This document shows positions 45,645 to 56,320 of a stretch of 64,000 nt of DNA, in pieces. Both the position numbers and the translations under genes were made by a program. Each line of letters starts with the position of its first letter. Position 1 is the first letter of the stretch. This stretch comes from Selaginella moellendorffii (taxonomy: Eukaryota; Streptophyta; Lycopodiopsida; Selaginellales; Selaginellaceae), in assembly GCF_000143415.4 (NCBI RefSeq), contig NW_003314283.1:1985312-2049311 (forward strand), in the 5' to 3' direction. The notes beneath the pieces were generated by a model. It ran no database searches. It was not told the origin of the DNA and saw nothing but the letters and a program-made list of their open reading frames with translations.

Positions 45645-48600
45645 ATGGCCTTCAGGGTTGGGGAAAAGGTTTACATTTTGAATGGTGGGAAGAGAGTTGC
45701 AAAAGGGACCCTTGTGTCTATGGATCGGAACTTTGTTATACACTGTCAAAGGCTTGGGGAAGGCAATGCTGCTGTATCAGTAGAGACTGTCTTCGATGGG
45801 AATGTGGTTGCTATTGAACGAGGAGAGATGGTCATCGGGGTAAATGTTGTTGTTGCCTTGAAAAATCTTCAGAAGAAAACAGATGTTGGGGACAGCGCAA
45901 GTGCGAAGCATGTTCCCTCCGTGGATCTTAAGAACCGTGCTACATGGATTCAGGCGAAGGTGTTTCTAAACAACCCCGAGGGGGAGGTGGTAGCTGAGGG
46001 CTTAGCCACAGTTGTCGATCTAAGAGATGCGGTTGCTAATCAAGAATTGGGCTGGGATGATATTGGAGTTGCGATTTTAGAGGTTGTTGACACAGAAGAA
46101 AACAGTCTGACTATTGGAAGCATTGTGCGATGGAAATTGAGGCACTTAGTGTTTGAGAATGTGAAGGATTCACAATCAAACACCACTACAACTGATGACA
46201 GAACATCTCTTCATGGGAAAAGAAAGTACACCTTCCTAAAGCGCAGCCAAAGGGATCTAAGCAACGAACCGAAAAAGCAGAAAATGGCGATGGAGGTTCG
46301 AATGGTCTCGACAGTTGCTTGTTGCAAGAGGAGGTGCTGTCAACATGCTGATTGGGATGCTATTGAAGAGGAGAGAGCAAGATACAAGACATTGTCCTAG
46401 AAGGCAGCTCGCAATTTTGTGTATGAGGCATTACGGTCATCTGTTGATGCTTCAGAACATCAAGTGGGGGGCATGGTCTTCCAGAGGGGTTTGGTCTGCA
46501 TGAAGGCATGGAGAATCATTTATGGAGTCCCTCGAACCACATTCTACAGAATCAAAACTGAGTTCGAGGAACAAAGGGTTCAACAGGCAGTCCATGGGAA
46601 CGACGGTACGCACAAAATCAGGGGTCATGTTGTATATGGAGAGGCAATCTTCAAGAGGTTTGTCGAGACATGTAGCGAGCAGCAACCACATAAAACCCGC
46701 CTCTTGGAAGATGGAACACGAGACACCTAACGAGTTCTCCCTTCCATGTATACCAAGGGGGCCATATTGGAAGATGTGAATCGGGAACTCCAGAGTAATG
46801 GCTACAGGAAGCTGAGCCAATCTAGATTTAGTAGATTGTGGAGCAACAGGTTCAGGGATGTGAGTATAGGAAAGTACTCCAGCTTTTCAAAGTGTGACGA
46901 GTGCACTGCTATCAAAATGGCTTTGTCGAAGAATTCTTGCAGTGCTCAAGAGCGAGAGACGTTGGTTAGAAGGCGGCTCGACCACAACATCGAGCAGAGA
47001 AGCTGCAGGACTGCATATTATCATAACAGGATTCTCTCCATGGAGAGACCTGACTCTTACCTCTGCATCATCCACGACAAAATGGACCAGAAAAAGACGT
47101 GCTTACCTCGACTCAATCCTGCCCCCAAGGCAATCTCTTCATCCATGCAGCTGCCTGTGTCTCTGTTTGGCATAATCGCTCATGGGCATGGTGCCCAGAA
47201 CTATGGGAACTTCTTTGTACCTCTATGGGGTGGCGGGGGTGCAAACATGATGATTGCGTCCCTAGCAAAACACTTAAGGTCTCTGCAAAGTGCGCAGACT
47301 GAGCTGAACGGCCAACCCTTGCATAAGGCCCTTGTCAATCGAACCCCATACAGGGTTCAGCTGGAGGAAGAGCAAAGGCTTGCAGTATCGCGTGGGGCCC
47401 CATGCCATCCCAGTGAATATGTTGGCCGTCAGATTGTAGGGTTATCACGTGAGGCCTCATGCCATTCCGACGAGGCTGGTCGCCCGGTGAATGCACAGCC
47501 TCATCCAAACGAAGTAGAATCTCAAGGAAGTTCTTGCGGCCGATGTGGCCTTCCACCCCATCTTCTGCTCCAAACAGACAATGCTGGCAGTGAGAACAAA
47601 AACATGTACGTCTTCGCGTACTTGGCGATGCTTGTTGCCAAAGGCATATTTGAAACGGTTACACTTGGCTTTCTCATGGTTGGGCACACTCATGAGGATG
47701 TCGATGCCATGTTTAGTCACCTGGCAGAGTCCCTCCGGCGATCCAATGTCCTCACCCTCCCACAACTCTACGATGAATTCCAAAATTGCATCAAAGGCAC
47801 TGTTGAAGCTGCACTTCTGACAGAGGTTCCAGACTTTAAGGGGTTTTTAAGAGGCTACATCAGGGACGGATCCGAAACGCTGATTGGCCACTCCAAGCCT
47901 CTTCAGTTTCATTTCAGCATGCGTGATGGTGCTCCAGTGATGAGGTACAAGATGAGAGAATGGGACACAGTGTGGCTGCCAGTGGACGGCATTGAACTCT
48001 TCAAGAGAGATCCCATAACTGGGGAACCTATGATTCCTCAGGGTTCCCACGGCCGATGCACCCGGATGGACTCAAAGACTAGGAAAGTATAGTGGCCGGG
48101 ATTAGATAGCATATTGCCTTCTGGAAGAGGGGGTTGGTGTTTGGTGGAGAATCCTATTTTCAGAGGTGCAAGCCTTTGCTCGAATACTGGGAGAAGATTA
48201 TATCTGCTATCCAAAATGGGCCGGTTGTATATAAAGAATTGGAAGAGTCCTTTTGGCCAGAACCCAGAGCACCAGATAGTAGCGGAACAATGTCCTCTGG
48301 AAATGCAGTGATAGATAACGATGTTGAGGATCACTATTGTGGGCCGAGGAACAAGAAGCCGGATTCAGCATTCAATCCAGTACAGGTCTGCAAAGGAATG
48401 GTCGTGCTTGTCAGACCCAGTAATAAAAAACAAATGATATGGGTGGGGCGCTGCATCACTGATGCAGAGGAGGACGCGGAAACTAACTCCTTCAATGTAA
48501 CTGTGGAGTGGTTCAAGCCAAGTTCCGAATATGCGAAGGATTGCCTAGAAAAGAGATGGGTGCTGAATCCAAGGGATCCCAGCATGAGCATATCGGTGGA

Positions 48601-48815
48601 TAATGTTGTGCATGGTTGGATGCGGAAGCAGAGTGCCACCATCACCTTGCTAGACCATGCAAGAGATGCAGCAAGAGCATTCATAATATTCCTCGGATTC
48701 AAGGTGAGATTCATTAATATTCCTTTACTAAGTTTCTAATGTATTTTATTTCAAGGTGAACAATCCGAATCTGAATCAGAGGAGGTGTGATGGCATGTGG
48801 CCTGAGATGATGTGA
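45645..48815 (+). pseudogene. T transposase, DDE-like with GHTHEDVD motif (DUF7869-like)
   Basis: The start MAFRVGEKVYILNG at 45645 follows a TTTCAG acceptor-like site. One frame runs to 48092 and is broken by TAG (46398-46400) and TAA (46728-46730). In order it has a beta-rich domain (1-160), a basic linker, a helix-turn-helix-like VCMKAWRIIYGVPRTTFYRI (46496-46555) and a SKCDEC pair. Then come LCIIHDKMDQKK, CGRCG, LLLQTDNAGSENKN, and VGHTHEDVDAMFSHLAESLR. The three Asp-containing blocks fit an RNase H-fold transposase. The frame shifts near 48090-48110, then passes a 52-nt intron (48704-48755) to a TGA at 48813-48815. Confidence 0.82.
48704..48755 (+). other. 52-nt intron in the transposase gene
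   Basis: GTGAGATTC...TATTTCAAG; splicing joins CTCGGATTCAAG to GTGAACAAT in phase 0 and removes a TAA. The short last exon ends in a half palindrome (GATGGCATGTGGCC). Confidence 0.7.
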
Positions 48816-48997
48816 CATATGCATTTACCAATCACACGTGCATAAATCTAATAATATGGCGTGTGGCCCATATTAATGGCACATAAACCCATATTGTGGG
48901 CTTACGTGCTTTATGTACCATCATTCCCTTGCAGCGTGTGTGTTGGTTTCCTTTTATAACACAACGAACTCCATATTTTAGGGTGAAGAGCGTTCTC

Positions 48998-49255
48998 ATG
49001 GCAAACACAAAATCTGTAAGTGAGGCAGAAAAGGAGACGGAGAAGGAGATAGGTGAAGATGTAGAATATATAAGTCTTCCAAACTCCCCGTACTATACTC
49101 CAGGTGATCATTTTTCTGAACAAACGGCAACATTAACAACTATCGAGAACGCCCCAGTAACGTCAGAGACAACAATCCAAAGCAAAACAACTAACCCGGA
49201 GAAGGATGATAGTACCGCTGAGAGTACCAAAAAGGAGGTGTCCACTAGCGCTTAG
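48998..49255 (+). CDS. Small acidic, Thr/Glu-rich ORF at the right of T
   Basis: From ATG 48998 the frame gives 85 residues (MANTKSVSEAEKETEKE... STSA) rich in Glu, Thr and Ser, with no membrane segment and no recognised domain. An acceptor-like ATATTTTAG precedes it at about 48980, so it may be a last exon instead of an independent gene. Two palindrome copies follow its stop (49263 and 49352). Function unknown. Confidence 0.4.
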   Translation: MANTKSVSEAEKETEKEIGEDVEYISLPNSPYYTPGDHFSEQTATLTTIENAPVTSETTIQSKTTNPEKDDSTAESTKKEVSTSA

Positions 49256-49894
49256 GCTTATAATGGCGTGTGCCCTCATGCCATTTACTTGATCACCAAA
49301 TACCTTTTTCCCTTTGCACTAGTATATCTTAATACCAGTATGAGAAATAGAATGGCATGTGCCCTCAGGCCTTTTACTAAATCACCTTTGAAAGAAATGC
49401 AAGCCTCTATGTCGTAAAAAAAAGGTACTAGAGAAATTCCTTAATAATATGAATGTTATTTAGTTTCATGAAAATACACTAAGGGTGGTCAAATGAGTTA
49501 AATGACTTCTCCAGACTAGCAATGCCTCTTGCTACACCTTCACAATTAGATTCGTTAGAAAAAGATAACATTGAATAATATCTAAATGTTCTCACCATTA
49601 AGTGATATGTCTGGCTAATAGGAATGACGTTCATCTTGGAAAGCTCACCACACGCTCAATGAACAAACAAATAGTGTGTGCGCGCATGCCATCGCTCTTC
49701 TTTAGCTTCAGATTCGGCTTGTTCACCTTGACAATAAGATTTATTATACAACCAGATGGACTCAGTCTGGACATAAAGTCACCGCGCTAGTCACCATGCC
49801 CCAGATATGTCTAGCCCCTGGACAAAAAACATATAATTTCACGTCATTTTCAAATACTTGAAAATTTGTACCTAGTCCCATTTTACTGAATAAA
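49256..49894. other. Right subterminal region of T
   Basis: No gene is supported. It holds two near-identical copies of the palindrome with the shared centre TGCCCTCA, and AT-rich sequence up to the right inverted repeat. Confidence 0.6.
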
Positions 49895-49916
49895 TCCCAC
49901 TTTAACGAAATAGAGC
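49895..49916 (-). repeat. Right terminal inverted repeat of T
   Basis: The plus strand reads TCCCACTTTAACG to AAATAGAGC, complementary to the left end except for one base. A related TCCCATTTTA lies 15 bp inside. Confidence 0.85.
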
Positions 49917-49922
49917 ATTCCT

Positions 49923-50300
49923 TGGGAGTGAAACAATCTTCAAAGAACAGGTAACCGTAAGAACAAGAACAAGAGTTAGCGTAGGAACAGGGATAGTTGG
50001 AATAGGCACAAGGATAGTAGTTGGTGTTGGAGCAGGCGCAGGAGTAGGAGTGAGAGCAAGGGGGTTACCAGTTACAGGTTACAGGTCATAAGTCCCTGGT
50101 TACTCTAGCGGCTACTTCGGCGGTTACCCACGGGTCAATGGTTACGTGTGCTTGTGGCCTACATCTCTATTTTCACCCTTATTCCTCTTCGTCACAGGCA
50201 TTTTGAACAACTTTGCACAACTTGAGCACTAGCCTACAGTCTTGTTGCTCCTATCGACCCAGTTGCTTTGACCGGGCATTTGTAGTGTTCAGGGTATTTT
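49923..50300 (+). mobile_element. Element C1 leader, resumed, with GGTTAC repeats
   Basis: The segment continues the leader interrupted by T and matches 53604-53990. It contains GGAGCAGG/GTAGGAGC steps and GGTTAC/AGTTAC steps (49930-50130), which recur at 53630-53830 and near the 3' end of C2 (60976-61110). Confidence 0.8.
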
Positions 50301-51533
50301 ATGCCGGTACAAACTAGACATGCAACAAATTGGCACCCTTATACCATATCTCAAGGCACTAAGGTATGGAGTAAACTTTCTAACATCCAAAGGTAGCTTA
50401 GGTATGACACAGCACCTTTTCGGGCCGAGTCCTCTTCATCCTTGATAGATTCCAGTGACTTAGATCTACAAGCTATGGCACAGCCACCTTCAGCTCGACC
50501 TCAGCTCCATGTTCTATAGAGGGGGAGTGATCTACTGACCTTCTCAGGTGCTGGAATAGCCTCTCCAGCATCGCATATTAGTCGCTTTGATTACTACTGC
50601 ACCACAAACATCATCGTCGATGATGATCGTATGTGCTGTGACTCTTTGCAATCTCTTGAAGGCAAAGCAGTAATTTTGGCAAATTTTCTTTTCCTAGAGG
50701 ACCGAACAAACTTCCAGACACTACTTACTTCTTTCAGAGAACATTTCGTTGAAGAAAAACTCACAAATCGGGTACTTGTCGACCTCCTTTCGTTCTGGCA
50801 GGGTGCTCATGAGTCTGTTCTTGACTACATCACACAATTTTGAGCTTACTGGAAGCAGTGTTGGGATCACAGAGTAGTCCAAGATGAGCAACAGGGGATC
50901 ACGGCATTCACAACAGATTTGTGTGGGAACTTGCAGAGGAAACTTCTCAAGAAGATATTCAGGTCTTTCCACGAGGCATTTTCATTTGCCACGAAGCTAG
51001 AAAGAGAACTTCTTGTCGATCTGGAGATTGCTAGGGTTGATTTCGACCAAGCCATCACCCCATCAGAGTCACCTTGTGCAGCTATTCACCCGTCCACAAC
51101 AAAGCCCGTCGCTATTGAGCATACACCTCCGGCTATTGAGACCTTTGCCAATGAGATGCGGCAGCTGAAGGAGATCATTCTTCAGCAACATTCACACTAT
51201 GAAAAACTACTCCAGGAGCTGGTGGAGTCCAGGAAAGAGGCCACTATAGCTCGGGAACGTAGATTTAAATCCTGTTGGTGCACTCACTGTGAAACGAACA
51301 CGCACAACACACAACACTGCTTCAAGCTTCACCCAGAGCTTCAGCCTCCATCTTCTCAACATGTCCAACAACATCCCTTCGCTGATAACTCCACATCGTC
51401 TCGGGGTCTAGAGACATATCAGAAGCAGTTGGAGCGACAAGCAATTGAGGCAGCCCCTTCGTCAAGCAAAGGCAAGGCACTAGCCTCATTGGTCAACATG
51501 ATTTTGGTAGCCGAGGAACTCTATAGGCAATAG
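50301..51533 (+). pseudogene. Element C1 gag
   Basis: The frame starts MPVQTRHATNW at 50301 and, apart from stops near 50396, 50518 and 50841, stays in one frame to TAG 51531-51533. The middle has LEDRTNFQTLLTSFREHF and FSFATKLERELL of a gag-like helical domain. The C-terminal zinc knuckle is CTHCETNTHNTQHC (CX2CX4HX4C). C2 carries the same gene at 53995-55202. The TAG ending the frame (CAA-TAG-CAG) is present in both copies and the frame continues into the protease. Confidence 0.78.
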
Positions 51534-52340
51534 CAGCAAACCGCAGCCACTCGAGCCCAAGCAAAGAAGAAGGTAGCCACTCAGCCTGCCATAGATCCCC
51601 TAGTGCCAGTTGAGAGCGAATCTCTGTTGGCATCAAGCCCAGTGACTCAGAGGGTGGCTTGTAAGCTCCCCTTCAAGTCACTACTTTCTTCTCCTCCTAA
51701 GATCTCACCAACAACTATTCCTGTTCTGGAGCCGGTTCTTCAACAGCTAGTTGACACTCCCATCACCTTTTCACTTCGAGACATGTTGTGTCTTGTCCCG
51801 GGATTCGGCCAGCGTTTAGAGGAGTTTGCATGGTCAGGAACACTAGAGAGCACTTTCAAGAGGACTCCTCAAGAGGTGCACATTGTCGACATGACAAGAT
51901 ACAGTGGAGATCCTGGTCCATTCTTTGTCCCGGTGCTGATAGGTACCTCCTCTTGTAAGATGGATGGTTTGGTTGACTCCAGTTCTGGAAGCAACATTAT
52001 CTCTCTTGAAGCTGCCCTTTCAGCACAACTATAGATCACTGAGAGTTCCTCCATCGTGCTCAAAACCTTCACCAACCACACTGTTCCTTCAGCAGGCATT
52101 TGCTGTGGTGTCAAAGTCTCTGTGTAAGGTGTTATTTCTGAGGTGGATTTCCTTGTGGTTGACTACCAACATCTTGGAACGTCCTCTTTGAAGGACTCTA
52201 TCATTCTTGGCCATTCATGGCAAATCACAACCCATTGCACCATTGATAGCGCACAAGGCAAGATGGAAATTAGCAATGGAACCCACAGCGCCACCTTTCT
52301 CAACAACCACAGCAAAGCTCTTTCTCAGCAAGCCCAACAA
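51534..52340 (+). pseudogene. Element C1 aspartic protease-like domain
   Basis: In the gag frame, an Ala/Lys/Pro-rich linker leads to HIVDMTRYSGDPGPFFV and MDGLVDSSSGSNIISLE, where the retropepsin DSG or DTG reads DSS. After a TAG (about 52032) and a frame change, DSIILGHSWQITTHCTID gives the ILG loop (52190-52240). The catalytic Gly is replaced here and the triad is further altered in C2 (DFCFGSN), so both copies appear inactive. Confidence 0.72.
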
Positions 52341-52699
52341 GCTCAGAATAAGATGGCCTCCACACCATACTTTCCTTCTGAGCTCACAGAGGTTTTTCCT
52401 GAGTTAGTGGTGGAATTGACCATCTATATGACTAATGCTTTCTCATGCAAAGCGATTGACATGGTTGGAGGTGAGTCAGATAGCCCAAGACATCTCTCAG
52501 CTTCACTCTCTTTATTTGAGAGTAAGGCTGAGCCCCTCGCCATGCCCTCTTTATTTGATGGCGGTGCTTATAGGGTACGGGCTCTCATATCCAGCTTTTC
52601 GGAGTGTTTCTCGATAGAGGAAGGGCTTCTCGACTCGTTTCTTGGATGGGACTCTCTCTTATGGAGCTAGATGACACAGTCACTCCAAACTAGGCCCAT
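52341..52699 (+). pseudogene. Element C1 post-protease linker, left half
   Basis: The peptide MASTPYFPSELTEVFPELVV and SLSLFESKAEPLAMPSLF continue the polyprotein but show no RT signature. It is cut at CCAT (52696-52699) by C2 and continues at 61808. C2 has the same linker at 56050-56320 and 57476-57640. Confidence 0.65.
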
Positions 52700-52883
52700 T
52701 GTTAGAGCGTGGCCATTGAGAGAGTGAGAGAGATAGTGAGAGAGAGAGAGAGAGAATATTCCCTATCTTCCTTGTATAAAACCTTTGCCTCACAAGGGCA
52801 AGGGGGGGCATTTTGTGAAGAGCATTGAAACATTTCTCGTGTTTGAGTGAACATTGGGGGAGGCACCCCTCCTTCCCCCAACA
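52700..52883 (+). mobile_element. Element C2 5' LTR (184 bp)
   Basis: TGTTAGAGCGTGG...CCCCCAACA. The AG-repeat, TGTATAAAA at 52773-52781 and GGGGGGCATTTTG are conserved. It is flanked on the left by CCAT. The PBS candidate TGGTGAACCCGGTG follows at 52886. Confidence 0.9.
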
Positions 52884-53994
52884 AATGGTGAACCCGGTGT
52901 GACGTGTAACACCTTCTGAGGCATCATTTCTCTTTTTCTCTTTTGGCCGCAGATTTTGGGAAGGAATTCTTTGTTTGTTTTGCAATGGTTTTGTTTGATC
53001 TTGGGCGTATAGGATAGGTCTGGAGCTCCTCTTTCCAGCAAGGTATGGTGCTCATCAAACCGTGTAGTATTTGAAGAGATACAACATTTCTTGGCTCGGA
53101 TTGAGGAACAATTTGGGGTTTGCACTTTCTCACGTAGATCCTCGGCCCAATTTTTCAAAGTAGTGCATTTCGGCTTGTATATCTGGCCTAGATCTACGAG
53201 TAGTGGTGATTCTTTCCACTAGATTTGGCCAAATTGGCGGCATGCAAAAGGATTTTCTTCTCTGGCTAGATTGGGTCATTTTTGTAGCAAGAATTCGTGC
53301 TCCTCTAGGCTTTGTTTTGGATGCCGTTTGTTTCTAGAGGTGCTCCTAGTCCTAGGCTTCCCGAAAACACCAATGGCACCTTAGTATTGATCTACATCAG
53401 TGACATGCACATGTTTATCCACAATATTGGCATTCTGGGCTACCTCATGTTGGATTTTGGTGAATATTGAGGCGGCTTCTTGCGATAGAGGGTTTAGGCT
53501 TTAAGCTGAGCTCTTTTCAACGAGCCCACCAACAGTCAAAATGGGGAAGGATCGAGACTGAAGGACTCATTTTTCTCTTTTGGGCTAAACTTTGTTGGGG
53601 GGTTCCTTGGGAATGAAGCAATCTTCAAGGAACAGGTTGGCATAGGAATAGGAACACGAATAGGAGTTGGAGTAGGAGCAGGCACAGGGGTAGGAGCAGG
53701 TGCAGGAGTAGGAGCGAGAGCGGGGGTTACCGGTTACTGGCTACAGGTCCCGGGTTACTGGTTTACTAGTCCCCAGTTACTCTAGCGGCTACTCCAGCAG
53801 CTACTCCGGTGGTTACCCTACGGGTCAACAGTTACGTGTGCTTGAGGTCTACATCTCCTTCCATTTCAACCCTTATTCCTCTTTGTCACAGGCATTTTGG
53901 GCAACCTTGAGCAACTTGAGCACTAGCCTATAGTCTTCTTGTTCCTGTCAACCCAGTTGCTTTGACCAGGCATTTGTAGTGTTCATGGTATTTA
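52884..53994 (+). mobile_element. Element C2 leader
   Basis: Non-coding, it matches C1 on both sides of the T insertion and so serves as the empty site (single TTCCT near 53603). The GGAGCAGG and GGTTAC repeat blocks are at 53630-53830. Confidence 0.85.
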
Positions 53995-55202
53995 ATGCCG
54001 ATACAAACCAAACGTGCAACAAATTGGCACCCTTTTGCCATACCTGAATGCCCTAAGGTACAGAGTAAACTTTTTAACATCCGAAGTCAGCTTAGGTATG
54101 ACACTGCACCTTCTCGGGCCGAGTCCTCTTCATCCTCGGCAGATTCCAGTGACTTCTACGAGCTATGGCGCAGCCACCTTTAGCTCGCCCTCAGCTCCAT
54201 GTTCTGCAAATGGGGAGTGATCTGCCAACCTTCTCAGGTGTTGGAACAGTCTCTCCAATATCATATATCAGTCACTTTGATTACTACTGTAACACAAACA
54301 TGATAATCGATGATGATTGTATGTGCTGCGGCAAAGCAGCAACTTCGGCAGATTCTCTCCTCCCAGAGGACCGGATACACTTCCAAACACTACTCGCTTC
54401 TTTCAGAGAACGTTTTGTTGAAGAAAAACCCACAAATTGGCTACTTGTCGACCTCTTTTCATTCCGACAAGGGTGCTCACGAGTCTGTTCCTGACTACAT
54501 CACCCGGTTTGAGCATACTGAAAGTAGTGTTGGGATTGTAGAGTGGTCCATGATGAGCAAAAGAGGATCACAGCATTCACAGCAGGTCTGCGTGGGAACT
54601 TGCAGCGGAAAATTCTCAAGAAGACATTCAGGTTTTGCTGCGAGGCATTTTCATTTGCCACGAAGCTGAAAAGAGAGCTTCTTCTCGACCTGGGGATTGC
54701 TAGAGTTGATTTCGACCAAGCCATCACCCCATCAGAGTCACCTTGTGCAACTGTTCTCCCGTCCATAACAAAGCCCGTTGCTATTGAGCATACACCTTTG
54801 GCTATTGAGAACTTTGCCAACAAAATGCGGCAGCTGAAGGAGATCATTCTTCAGTAACAATCACACTAAGACAAACTGCTCCAGGAGCTGGTGGAGTCCA
54901 GGAAAGAGGCCACTATAGCTCGGGAATGTAGATTTAAGTCCCGTTGGTGTACTCACTGCAAGACGAACACACACAACCCGCAGCACTGCTTCAAGCTTTA
55001 CCCAGAGCTTTAGCCTCCACCATCCCAACGTGTCCAACAACGTCCCATTGCTGATAATTCCACATCGTCTCGGGGTCCAGAGACATATCACGAGCAGTTG
55101 GAGCAACAAGCAATTGAGGCAGCCCCTTCGTCAAGCAAAGGCAAGGCACCAGCCTCATCAGTCAACACAATTTTGCTAGCCGAGGAACTCTATAGGCAAT
55201 AG
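53995..55202 (+). pseudogene. Element C2 gag
   Basis: MPIQTKRATNWHPFAIP starts the protein. After a frame change MGSDLPTFSGVGTVSPISY and FQTLLASFRERFVEEK follow. From 54543 the frame matches C1 (FSFATKLKRELLLDLGIARV). The zinc knuckle (CTHCKTNTHNPQHC) is preserved near 54950. Stops occur at 54855 and 54867, and the gene ends with the conserved TAG at 55200-55202. Confidence 0.76.
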
Positions 55203-56320
55203 CAGCAAACCACAACCACTCGAGCCCAAGCAAAGAAGAAGGTAGCCGCTCAGCCTGCCATAGATCCCCCAGTGCCGGTTGAGAGCGAATCTCTGTTGGC
55301 ATCAAGCCCAGTGACACAGAGGGTGGCTTGTAAGCTCCCCTTTAAGTCACTACTCTCTTCTCCTCCTGAGATCTCACCAACAGCTATTCTTGTTTTGGAG
55401 TCGGTCCTTCAATAGCTAGTTGACACTCCCGTCACCTTTCCGCTCCAAGACATGTTGTGTTTTGTCCCGGGGTTCGGCCAATGTTTAGAGGAGTTTGCAT
55501 GGTCAAGAACACCAGAGACCACTCTCAAGAGGACTCCTCAAGAGGTGCACATTGTTGACATGACAAGATACAGTGGAGATCCTGGTCCCTTCTTCGTCCA
55601 AGTGCAGATTGGTACTTCCTCTTGTAGGATGGATGCTTTTGTTGACTTTTGTTTTGGAAGCAACATTATCTCCCTCGAAGCTACCCTTTCAGCACAGCTA
55701 CAGATCACTGAGAGCTCCTTCCATCGGGCTCAAAACCTTCGCCAACCACACTGTTCCTCTAATGGGAATTTGCTGTGGTGTCAAGGCCTCTATGTAGGGT
55801 GTTATTTCTGAGGTGGATTTCCTCATGGTTGACTACTAAAGTCCTCTTGGAAGGACTCTTGGAAGGTCTTGGAATGTCCTCTTTGAAGGACTCTATCATC
55901 CTTGGCCATTCATGGCAAATCACAACCCATTGCACCATTGACAGTGCACAAGGCAAGATGGAAATTAGCGATAGAACCCACAGCGCCACCTTTCTCAACA
56001 ACCATGGTAGAGCTCTTTCTCAGCAAGCCCAAAAAGCTTAGACTAAGATGGCCTCCACACCACACTTTCCTCCTGAGCTCACAGAGGTTTTTCCTGAGAT
56101 GGTAGTGGTGTCAACCATCTATATGAGGGATGCTTTCTCATGCAATGCAATTGACATGGTTGGAGGTGAGTCAGGTAGCCTAAGACATCTCTCAACTTCA
56201 CTCTCTTTATTTGAGAGTAAGGCCGAGCTTCTAGACATGCCCTCTTTATTTGATGGCGGGGCTTATAGAGTATGGGCTCCCATATTCAGCTTTTCGGAGT
56301 GTTTCTCGATAGAGGATGGG
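55203..56320 (+). pseudogene. Element C2 protease-like domain and linker, left part
   Basis: HIVDMTRYSGDPGPFFV and AFVDFCFGSNIISLE mark the degraded active site. DSIILGHSWQITTHCTIDSA follows in another frame near 55880. An 18-bp local duplication (CTTGGAAGGACTCTTGGAAGG) near 55845 breaks the frame. The linker continues to AGAGGATGGG, where the solo LTR B is inserted. Confidence 0.72.

Larger units (their letters stand above)
37117..49373. repeat. 22-bp palindrome, 19 dispersed copies within T
   Basis: The consensus is half-site ATGGCRTG, a centre close to NGGCCN, then CAYGCCAT. Starts: 37117, 38192, 38269, 39484, 39675, 39816, 41288, 42564, 42624, 42701, 43600, 43838, 45373, 45471, 45541, 47388, 47444, 49263, 49352. 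They occupy introns, intergenic DNA, 3' flanks and a few coding positions, and I see none in the retroelements outside T. Extra half-sites occur near 48790, 48855 and 49683, and a variant TAGCGTGTGGGCTCATGCAA occurs three times (43468, 43761, 44697). Confidence 0.88.
36731..49917. mobile_element. Element T: 13.2-kb DNA transposon with divergent genes
   Basis: The ends carry 22-bp inverted repeats (36733-36754 and 49895-49916) and are flanked by TTCCT at 36726-36730 and 49918-49922. The uninterrupted C2 leader near 53603 has a single GGTTCCTTGGG, an empty-site control. Inside are a transposase gene on the plus strand, a mini-intron-rich gene on the minus strand and 19 copies of a 22-bp palindrome. 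Five-base duplications are unusual for plant cut-and-paste families. Frame damage in both genes shows this copy is no longer autonomous. Confidence 0.88.

Noticed and set aside
48087-48109. A 23-nt GT...AG segment that would restore the transposase frame
   Set aside because: Splicing would give a clean frame, but 23 nt is below any plausible spliceosomal intron; a small deletion or indel is more likely.
37117-49373. CRISPR-like interpretation of the spaced palindromes
   Set aside because: Spacing is irregular (60 to 2000 bp), the host is a plant and no cas genes exist; the repeats are dispersed, not an array with spacers.
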